Assembly: GCA_902775735.1 (NCBI GenBank)
Contig: CACYNH010000001.1
Coordinates: forward strand, 104,287 to 168,286
Reading direction: 5' to 3'
Length of the DNA: 64,000 bases
From: an uncultured Erysipelotrichaceae bacterium
GTDB taxonomy: Bacteria > Bacillota_I > Bacilli_A > Erysipelotrichales > Erysipelotrichaceae
The notes under the pieces are model-generated. The model ran no database searches. It was not told where the DNA came from and saw only the letters and a program-made list of their open reading frames with translations. The position numbers and the translations under genes are program-made. Positions 57,998 through 64,000 of the stretch are shown one piece after another (position 1 is the stretch's first letter; every line of letters starts with the position of its first letter).

Positions 57998-58990
57998 TCA
58001 GGCAAGATATTCTCTGAAGAACGATTCAAGTTTATCAAACGGAATGATGTCCTTCTGATCATAGAGATCGGTATGGACAGCGCCCGGAATGATCATGAGC
58101 TCTTTGTTGTCTGTATAGGGATTGTCCTTGATCATAGCCGCGTAGGCGTCCTTTGAGAAATAGCATGAGTGCGCCTTATCACCATGGACAATCAGCACCG
58201 CATTGCGGATTTCATTGATGTATGTCAGCTGCGGCATGTTCATGAACGAAAGACCCACTGTTTTATTCCAGCCGCCGTTGGAGTTGAGGGATCTCTTATG
58301 ATAGCCTCTGTCTGTCTTGTAATAGGCATAATAGTCTTTCACGTAGAACGGAGCGTCTTCGGGAAGCGGATCGACCACGCCGCCGCGCAGCTCATAGCTG
58401 CCGTTTCTGTAGTCTTTGATTCTCTGCTCATTGAGCGCTTTTCTTGTTTCGTATCTGGCGTCTTTGTCCATTGCGTCGTAATAGCCGTTGGCATTGACTC
58501 TGCTCATGTCATACATGGTCATCGCTGCTGTCGCTTTGATTCTGGTGTCGATCGCCGCCGTGTTGAGGCTTAATCCGCCCCAGCCGCAGATGCCGATGAT
58601 GCCGATTCTTTCAGGATCGACATTGTCCTGGACAGAAAGGAAGTCAACCGCCGCCTGGAAGTCTTCTGTATTGATATCGGGTGATGCGACGTATCTTGGA
58701 GTGCCGCCGCTTTCACCGGTGAAGGAAGGATCGAACGCGATTGTGAGGAAGCCCCTTTCCGCCATTTCCTGGGCATATAAGCCGGAGCACTGTTCCTTGA
58801 CAGCGCCGAAAGGTCCGCAGACAGCGATCGCCGCCAGTTTTCCTTCGTATTCCTTCGGTTCATAGAGATCCGCTGCCAGAGTGATGCCGTAGCGGTTAAT
58901 GAATGTCACTTTCCGGTGACTGACTTTTTTGCTTTCGGGGAATGTCTTGTCCCATTCTGTGCCGAGTGTGAGTTCTGCTGTTTTCATCAT
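57998..58990 (-). CDS. Alpha/beta hydrolase of the dienelactone hydrolase type (Cys nucleophile)
   Basis: A 330 aa soluble hydrolase. The nucleophile elbow reads IGIIGICGWGGLSLN near residue 155: Cys in place of Ser, as in dienelactone hydrolases and some peptidases. Asp (VLIVHGDKAHSCYF) and His (IPGAVHTDLYDQ) complete the triad. N-terminal YGITLAADLYEPKEYEGKL and PFGAVKEQCSGLYAQEMAER fit the YcjY-like group. RBS AGGAGG eight bases before the first of two ATGs. Substrate unknown. Confidence 0.83.
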   Translation of the reverse strand: MMKTAELTLGTEWDKTFPESKKVSHRKVTFINRYGITLAADLYEPKEYEGKLAAIAVCGPFGAVKEQCSGLYAQEMAERGFLTIAFDPSFTGESGGTPRYVASPDINTEDFQAAVDFLSVQDNVDPERIGIIGICGWGGLSLNTAAIDTRIKATAAMTMYDMSRVNANGYYDAMDKDARYETRKALNEQRIKDYRNGSYELRGGVVDPLPEDAPFYVKDYYAYYKTDRGYHKRSLNSNGGWNKTVGLSFMNMPQLTYINEIRNAVLIVHGDKAHSCYFSKDAYAAMIKDNPYTDNKELMIIPGAVHTDLYDQKDIIPFDKLESFFREYLA

Positions 58991-59104
58991 TTTCGTATCC
59001 TCCTGTTTACACTGATAAGATAATGCGCTTTTTTACTTATTACAAATTGTTAATCAGAATAGTATATTATTCATTTTCCGAATATCACTGAGCAGAAAAA
59101 AGAT

Positions 59105-59134
59105 TTGAAAATTTCCGTGTTTTTCCTGTATAAT
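59105..59134 (+). promoter_or_regulatory. Promoter of the second MATE gene
   Basis: TTGAAA (59105-59110), 18 bp spacer, TATAAT (59129-59134). Upstream, 58991-59104 is AT-rich with no other feature seen. Confidence 0.75.
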
Positions 59135-59156
59135 CCAGCTCGCTGAGCAGCTTGTG

Positions 59157-59192
59157 AATGCGTAAGTCCGGGTAAGGATTTGCGCATTTTTT
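59157..59192 (+). terminator. Leader terminator before the second MATE gene
   Basis: Thirteen-pair stem: AATGCGTAAGTCC (59157-59169) with GGATTTGCGCATT (59176-59188), loop GGGTAA, then T6 (overlapping the stem end). It lies 40 bases before the MATE ATG, inside the leader. Confidence 0.85.
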
Positions 59193-59232
59193 GTTTCAGC
59201 TTTGGCAGAACTCTCCAACGGAGGTTAATTCA

Positions 59233-60648
59233 ATGAATCATGATTTTCTCTTAGATGCACCCGTTTCCGCAATCATGCGGAAATATTCAGTTCCGTGTGT
59301 GATCTCGCTGCTGGTGGGCGCGCTCTACAACATCGTCGACCAGATTTTCATTGCCAACGCGGCTTATCTTGGCTCATACGGCAACGCAGCCAATACCGTT
59401 GTCTTTCCGGTGACTGTGGCGGCGCTGGCTGTGGCGGTCATGATCGGCGACGGCTGCGGGACGTTCATGTCGATGTCGCTTGGCGCAAACCGTCCGGACA
59501 ATGCCCGTAAGGCTGTCGGCAGCTCCATTATCGCTGAGATTGCCGCAGGTCTCCTTCTGACTGCTGTCTGCCTGCTCGCCGCTGATCCGCTGATCCGTTT
59601 CTTCGGCGGCGGACTCAATGAGCAGACATGGCTTCTTTCAAAAGAATACTTTTTCTGGATTGTGATCGGTTTTTCCTTTTACATGTTCGGCCAAGGGCTG
59701 AACCCTGTGATCCGCTCTGACGGCAGTCCCCGCTTTGCCATGGCGGCAACACTCGCCGGCGCTTTTGCCAATATCATTCTGGATCCGGTCATGATCAATG
59801 TGCTTGGCTGGGGCATGAAAGGCGCGGCCATCGCCACTGTCACCGGGCAGATCATCACTGCCGGCCTGACTGTTCACTATCTCAGCGACATGCATGCGAT
59901 ACAGCTTGATGCGGCCGCTCTGAAACCTGATCTTACTGTTCTGAAACGCTGCCTGCCTCTGGGAATCACCAGCTTCCTTTCACAGATTTCCCTGGTGGCT
60001 TCCATGGCGGCGGTCAATTCAATGGTTTCAAAATACAGCCAGCTGGATCCCCTCTTTTCAGATCCGCAGCTCACCCAGATCCCGATGGCTGTCATCGGCA
60101 TCGTCATGAAATTCTTCCAGATCGTCATTTCAATTGTCGTCGGCACCGCGGCAGGCTGCGCTCCGGCGGCTGCCTATAATACCGGCGCTGACAGAAAAGA
60201 CAGGGTCAGGGGTCTGTTTACACTGCTGCTGAAAACTGAAATCGTCACAGGCGCCTGCGCGCTGGCGGCGGTTGAGCTGGCACCGGGTCTGCTGATCCGG
60301 CTGTTCGGGTCCGCCAATGAAAGTGTTCATTATACTGAGTTTGCGTTAAAGACATTCAGAATCTATCTGTCCATGGTGATTCTGGCATGCGTGAACAAAG
60401 CTTCCTTCATTTATCTGCAGGCACTGGGCAGAGCTGCTTTGTCCACTTCCCTTTCACTGGTGCGGGAAGTGATCTTCGGCGTCTGTCTGCCGGTTGTGCT
60501 GCCGATGTTCTTCGGCCTTGACGGAATTCTTTATTCAATGCCGGCGGCGGACCTGCTGACATTCCTTATGACAGCCTCGGTGATCGTATATATCTACCGG
60601 TCTCTTTCTGAAGCTGACGCGCTTAAGAATCCGGTCGCAGCCCGTTAG
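59233..60648 (+). CDS. MATE-family efflux transporter (second copy)
   Basis: A 471 aa membrane transporter, 12 helices. Marks: MRKYSVPCVISLLVGALYNI, VDQIFIANAAYLGSYGNAAN, IILDPVMINVLGWGMKGAAI, and a second half with CAPAAAYNTGADRKDRVRGL. Diverged from the copy at 54 kb and closer to the MepA-like type by pattern; the pair is not a recent tandem duplication. Start at MNHDFLLDAP after CGGAGGTTAATTCA. Its leader has a strong terminator, as for the other copy. Confidence 0.92.
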   Translation: MNHDFLLDAPVSAIMRKYSVPCVISLLVGALYNIVDQIFIANAAYLGSYGNAANTVVFPVTVAALAVAVMIGDGCGTFMSMSLGANRPDNARKAVGSSIIAEIAAGLLLTAVCLLAADPLIRFFGGGLNEQTWLLSKEYFFWIVIGFSFYMFGQGLNPVIRSDGSPRFAMAATLAGAFANIILDPVMINVLGWGMKGAAIATVTGQIITAGLTVHYLSDMHAIQLDAAALKPDLTVLKRCLPLGITSFLSQISLVASMAAVNSMVSKYSQLDPLFSDPQLTQIPMAVIGIVMKFFQIVISIVVGTAAGCAPAAAYNTGADRKDRVRGLFTLLLKTEIVTGACALAAVELAPGLLIRLFGSANESVHYTEFALKTFRIYLSMVILACVNKASFIYLQALGRAALSTSLSLVREVIFGVCLPVVLPMFFGLDGILYSMPAADLLTFLMTASVIVYIYRSLSEADALKNPVAAR

Positions 60649-60687
60649 TCAGAATGAGCCTGTGTCAGGCTCAGAACAAACTGATCA

Positions 60688-60726
60688 AAAATGAGGGTGA
60701 TCTGCCACAGCTGACAGGTCACCCTC
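60688..60726 (-). terminator. Terminator of the 6-phospho-beta-glucosidase gene
   Basis: Minus strand GAGGGTGA (60719-60726) with TCACCCTC (60693-60700), further CTG/CAG pairs inside, then ATTTTTG. A second small stem GAGCCTG/CAGGCTC follows the MATE gene stop on the plus strand (60656-60672). Confidence 0.75.
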
Positions 60727-60761
60727 AACATGTTTCTATGAATTGTCCGGGCCGGATTGAA

Positions 60762-62258
60762 TCAGTCTAACTCTTCACCGTTGGAAGCGATGCATTTCTG
60801 ATACCAGTAATAGGAATCCTTCGGAGTTCTCCTAAAGGTTCCCTGGCCATAGTTGTCGGCGTCAACGTAGATCTGGCCGTATCTCTTGGCCATTTCACCC
60901 TCGCCGTTGGAAACCATATCGACACATCCCCAGTACAGATAGCCCATCAGCGGAATGCCGTCGAATTCAACCGCGTCGCGCATGGATTTGATGTTGGCTC
61001 TCATGTAATCGATTCTGTAATCATCATGGACGGTGCCGTCTTCGAATTTGTCATTCCAGCCGATGCCGTTTTCGACGCAGAACAGATCGCAGTGATATCT
61101 GTCGAAAAAAGTGTTGAGTGTGATGCGCAGGCACTGCGGATCGGTTGCCCATCCCCATGCATTTGTCTTGAGGTACGGGTTTCTGACCTGATGCGGCTGG
61201 CCGCCGCCGTTGCCTTCGCCGGCTTCGGCGTTTTCATCATGCAGTGTGACCACATGGGAGCCATAGCAGCTGAAGGAAAGGAAGTCGCACGGATACTTCG
61301 CAATGATGTCCATATCTCCCTCTTCAGCCGGGATGGTCAGGTTCTCGCGCTTGTATTCAGCCAGCTTGTAGTTGGGATATCTGCCAAGCATCTGAACATC
61401 GGAATAGAACAGGACATTGTTGGCTCTCTGCTGGGCCAGCAGCTGATCTTCGGGATCGGTTGTGTAAGCGTAGGTCGGACCGTACGCCAGCATCATGCCG
61501 ATTTTAATGTCCGGATATTTCTCATGGGCAGCTTTGACTGTAAGAGAAGATGCCAGGAACTGATGGAATGTGGCATTGACGATGTTCTGCTTGTCGGCAT
61601 GGATCAGACCGGCAGTGACATAAGGCGCCCATTCGATGCAGTTGATCTCATTGAATGTCAGGTAATACTTCACCTTGCCGGCGAATCTTTCGAAGCATGT
61701 TTCGGCATACTTCACGAACTTGTCCACCAGATATCTGGAATCCCAGCCGTTGAATCTCTGGGCCAGGCTCAGCGGTGTTTCGTAATGGGAAAGCGTGATC
61801 AGAGGCTCAATGCCGTATTTCTTACACTCGTCAAATACATCCGAGTAGAACTTAATGCCGTCCTCATTGACCGTCTCATCATCGCCGTTGGAGAATAAGC
61901 GGCTCCATTTGATGGAGAAGCGCAGGCAGTTGAAGCCTTCTTCCGCGCAGAGCTTGATGTCTTCTTTGTAGTGATGGTAGAAATCAGAAGCGATGTGGGA
62001 AGGATAGTAGTACTTCTCATCATCGAGTTCAACCGGAATCGCGCCTTCGGGCAGATGTCTTTCCATACTGCCGAAGCATAACGGCGTGGAGCCTGTCTCA
62101 CCGTTTTCTTTGCGCCAGGTAACCTGTCTTCTGACTGTATGGGAGCCGTTGGTCATGACATCGGCTGTGGAGAGACCGGCGCCGCCTTCGTGAACGCCGC
62201 CCTCATACTGGTTGGCAGCTGTCGCGCCGCCCCATAAAAAGTCTTTCGAAAATCTCAT
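60762..62258 (-). CDS. 6-Phospho-beta-glucosidase (GH1)
   Basis: Cleaves phosphorylated beta-glucosides brought in by a PTS. 498 aa: FLWGGATAANQYEGG at the start, FNCLRFSIKWSRLFSNG, KYYLTFNEINCIEW (acid/base Glu), and the nucleophile VENGIGWNDKFEDG near 405. The C-terminal KRYGQIYVDADNYGQGTFRR is the mark of the 6-phospho group. No PTS genes lie beside it here. RBS AAAAGGAGTACATAATTC. Confidence 0.9.
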   Translation of the reverse strand: MRFSKDFLWGGATAANQYEGGVHEGGAGLSTADVMTNGSHTVRRQVTWRKENGETGSTPLCFGSMERHLPEGAIPVELDDEKYYYPSHIASDFYHHYKEDIKLCAEEGFNCLRFSIKWSRLFSNGDDETVNEDGIKFYSDVFDECKKYGIEPLITLSHYETPLSLAQRFNGWDSRYLVDKFVKYAETCFERFAGKVKYYLTFNEINCIEWAPYVTAGLIHADKQNIVNATFHQFLASSLTVKAAHEKYPDIKIGMMLAYGPTYAYTTDPEDQLLAQQRANNVLFYSDVQMLGRYPNYKLAEYKRENLTIPAEEGDMDIIAKYPCDFLSFSCYGSHVVTLHDENAEAGEGNGGGQPHQVRNPYLKTNAWGWATDPQCLRITLNTFFDRYHCDLFCVENGIGWNDKFEDGTVHDDYRIDYMRANIKSMRDAVEFDGIPLMGYLYWGCVDMVSNGEGEMAKRYGQIYVDADNYGQGTFRRTPKDSYYWYQKCIASNGEELD

Positions 62259-62323
62259 GAATTATGTACTCCTTTTCTGTATCTGTCCTTATTCTACAAC
62301 GTAATGCATGATCATGGGCATTG

Positions 62324-62349
62324 AAAAGCCCCTGCGATAAGCAGAGGCT
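62324..62349 (-). terminator. Terminator of putP
   Basis: Minus strand AGCCTCTGC/GCAGGGGCT stem (one G-T pair), loop TTATC, then TTTTC; eight bases after the stop. Confidence 0.8.
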
Positions 62350-62356
62350 GAGAGAA

Positions 62357-63880
62357 TTACTGAATGGATTCAAATTCATCCGTAATGGCTTTGTCCGGAG
62401 CGGGAGTGATCAGTGAGACAATCACATTGACCGCCATCGCGATCAGGAAAGCCGGCAGCAGCTCATAGATATTCAGGATGCCGCCAAGCGGCCTGACCAT
62501 GAACTTCCACACAAAGATCATGACGCCGCCGGTGACCATTCCGGCAAGAGCGCCGGTACCGGTGGAACGCTTCCAGAAAAGCGCCAGCAGGACAGCCGGT
62601 CCGAAGGAAGCGCCGAAGCCTGCCCAGGCGAAGGAGACGATCCGGAAGACATTGGAATCGGAATCCCAGGCCAGGAAAATGCCGATGACAGCGATGATCA
62701 TAAGAGTGATTCTGGAAATCAGAAGCTGCTTTGACTTGTCGATCTTCAGCTTCAGGCAGTCAACCATAATATCTTTTGAAACCGATGAGGAAGCGGCCAG
62801 CAGCTGGGAATCGCTGGTCGACATGGTGGAAGCCAGAATGCCGCCGATAACCACGCCCGCAAGCAGCGCCGCAAGGAATCCCTTATTGGCAAGCAGCTGG
62901 GATATACGGACGATGATGGTTTCGGACGCCGAGCCTTCCAGGAACGGGATTGTGCCGCCCTTTGTGATGGCTAAGCCGACAACGCCGATCACGATCGAGA
63001 CAAACATTGAGATCACTACCCAGACGGTTCCGATTCTTCTGGAAAGAGGCAGCTTTTCTTCATCCTTGATCGCCATGAATCTTAACAGGATATGCGGCAT
63101 GCCGAAGTAGCCAAGGCCCCACGCCAGTGTCGAGCAGATCGTCAGGAATGAATAGCTGACGGAATTTCCTGATGAAACATCGTACATTGTATTGAGGCCA
63201 AGATAGCCGGGCAGTGCGCGCGCGTTTGCCATAACCGAGGCAAACCCGCCGGCAGCGGCAGTGCCGAAGAACAGAATCACAATCAGAGCAATGGACATGA
63301 CAATACTCTGAATCAGGTCAGTCGTGCTGGCGGCCAGGAAACCGCCGAGCGCTGTATAAAGAATAATGACCGCGGCGCTCAGAATCATCGCCATGTGATA
63401 GTCAAGCCCGAACAGCGTCGAGAACAGTTTGCCGCAGGCGGCGAAACCGCTGGCGGTATACGGAACAAAGAAGACAACGATCCAGACTGCCGCGACAAGC
63501 TGAAGAATTCTTCTGTCGTCATGATAGCGGTTGGAGAAGAAAGCAGGTACCGTGATGGAGCCGGTTCTTTCGGTATACCTTCTGAGCTTTTTGGCAACCA
63601 GAAGCCAGTTGAACCAGGTGCCTACAGCCAGACCGATCGCGGTCCAGGCCACATCGGCCGTACCGGAAAGATACGCCACGCCGGGCAGTCCCATCAGCAG
63701 CCAGCTGCTCATGTCGGAAGCCTCGGCGCTCATCGCTGTGACAAACGGTCCCAGCTTGCGGCCGCCGATGAAGAAGTCATCTGTGTTTTCGTTTTTCTTT
63801 GAGAACCTGATGCCGACTGAAATCATCCCGAGCAGGTAGATTCCGATCGCCAGCAGCATCCCAAGATTTGCGCTGTTCAT
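62357..63880 (-). CDS. putP: Sodium/proline symporter
   Basis: Takes up proline with Na+ across the membrane (solute:sodium symporter family). 507 aa, about 13 helices. PutP marks: FFIGGRKLGPFVTAMSAEAS, DMSSWLLMGLPGVAYLSG (Na+ site region) near 58-75, RRYTERTGSITVPAFFSNRY, and ILASTMSTSDSQLLAASSSV near 335. The start at MNSANLGMLL follows AAAAGGGGAGGGATTTATTT; the longer frame's first 20 residues are leader. Leader inverted repeats may regulate it. Confidence 0.92.
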   Translation of the reverse strand: MNSANLGMLLAIGIYLLGMISVGIRFSKKNENTDDFFIGGRKLGPFVTAMSAEASDMSSWLLMGLPGVAYLSGTADVAWTAIGLAVGTWFNWLLVAKKLRRYTERTGSITVPAFFSNRYHDDRRILQLVAAVWIVVFFVPYTASGFAACGKLFSTLFGLDYHMAMILSAAVIILYTALGGFLAASTTDLIQSIVMSIALIVILFFGTAAAGGFASVMANARALPGYLGLNTMYDVSSGNSVSYSFLTICSTLAWGLGYFGMPHILLRFMAIKDEEKLPLSRRIGTVWVVISMFVSIVIGVVGLAITKGGTIPFLEGSASETIIVRISQLLANKGFLAALLAGVVIGGILASTMSTSDSQLLAASSSVSKDIMVDCLKLKIDKSKQLLISRITLMIIAVIGIFLAWDSDSNVFRIVSFAWAGFGASFGPAVLLALFWKRSTGTGALAGMVTGGVMIFVWKFMVRPLGGILNIYELLPAFLIAMAVNVIVSLITPAPDKAITDEFESIQ

Positions 63881-63904
63881 AAATAAATCCCTCCCCTTTT
63901 CAAA

Positions 63905-63948
63905 GGTAGTGTCAAAAATCGTCATTTTTGATCGATTCAAGACCTACC
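63905..63948. repeat. Nested inverted repeat in the putP leader
   Basis: TCAAAAAT (63912-63919) pairs with ATTTTTGA (63924-63931), flanked by GGTAG (63905-63909) and CTACC (63944-63948), giving an outer and an inner stem 24-67 bases before the putP ATG. No T-tract follows, so an operator or RNA control element is more likely than a terminator. Confidence 0.55.
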
Positions 63949-63962
63949 GTTTTTATATGTTC

Positions 63963-63981
63963 AAGCAGCTGTAAACTGCTT
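63963..63981. repeat. Palindrome upstream of putP
   Basis: AAGCAG-N7-CTGCTT, 83-101 bases before the ATG. Possible operator; the window ends shortly after, so its context is incomplete. Confidence 0.4.
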
Positions 63982-64000
63982 AAATCCATGTCTGGTTCAC

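Noticed and set aside
60656..60672. GAGCCTG/CAGGCTC hairpin after the second MATE gene as a regulatory RNA
   Set aside because: It lies right after the stop codon without a T-tract; likely part of a weak terminator region.
1..64000. Mobile elements, prophage, CRISPR arrays or toxin-antitoxin pairs
   Set aside because: No transposase, integrase, phage structural gene, regular repeat array or toxin-antitoxin pair was found on either strand.

Overview
This 64 kb window looks like ordinary chromosome from a moderately GC-rich Gram-positive bacterium. The gene set (YolD-like protein with a UvrX-type polymerase, MurI, MgtE, a NusG-II protein beside a Gx-type membrane protein, an Rnf complex, PutP, 6-phospho-beta-glucosidase), purine-rich Shine-Dalgarno sites and TATAAT promoters point to Bacillota. 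Erysipelotrichales or a close relative is my best guess, from gene content only. I see no insertion sequences, prophage, CRISPR array, rRNA operon or replication origin.

Layout. 1-3.3 kb (minus): serA, an rRNA methyltransferase, an HD hydrolase and tRNA-Leu. 3.3-6.4 kb (minus): an ankyrin protein and an EF-G paralogue, behind a leader with a small ORF and a terminator. 6.4-11 kb: DUF45 metallopeptidase, tRNA-His, an orphan SAF/CpaB-like protein, a cysteine desulfidase-like enzyme whose ribosome-binding site lies in a hairpin, a nitroreductase and an Asn/Ser/Gly/Tyr-rich protein of unknown role. 11.1-15.2 kb (minus): a tightly coupled five-gene operon ending in a Y-family polymerase and YolD. 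15.3-22.6 kb: a MacB/FtsX-type exporter, its divergent TetR regulator, then murD-murI. 22.7-28.2 kb (minus): an ABCG-like exporter, a PH-like protein, and an operon of kinase-CYTH, NusG-II, Gx and HD genes.

28.2-35.8 kb is an aromatic amino acid block on the minus strand: pheA, then aroB-aroC-aroE/K-aroF-aroA-tyrA. Between pheA and aroB is a textbook-like attenuator: a promoter, a 14-codon leader peptide with Tyr-Phe-Ser-Phe-Ile-Phe, alternative RNA pairings and a terminator. 3-Dehydroquinate dehydratase and chorismate mutase are not in the block.

35.8-44.4 kb: a small membrane protein, a histone H1-like Lys/Ala protein, Nnr (NAD(P)HX repair), a CPBP-type membrane protein, DUF2804, an EIIB-ROK fusion, and a glycogen branching enzyme with its own Lys/Ala-rich tail. 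44.5-51.6 kb: rnfCDGEA, a small Cys-rich membrane protein and a shortened rnfB, with apbE (flavin transferase) divergent. RnfG carries three FMN-binding-type domains, and a fourth copy is fused to the end of RnfD. 51.6-64 kb: esterase, aldehyde dehydrogenase, two MATE transporters each behind a leader terminator, tRNA-Thr, lysoplasmalogenase, MgtE, a Cys-nucleophile hydrolase, 6-phospho-beta-glucosidase and PutP.

A theme across the window is promoters whose -10 element lies only 6-9 bases from the start codon, predicting leaderless mRNAs (tetR, PH-like protein, NusG-II, the membrane protein at 35.8 kb, apbE). Most promising for something new: the expanded flavin set of the Rnf complex with its extra Cys-rich protein and short RnfB, the aromatic leader-peptide attenuator, the EF-G paralogue leader, the polymerase operon headed by a hydrolase that has lost its catalytic serine, and the shared histone-like tails.
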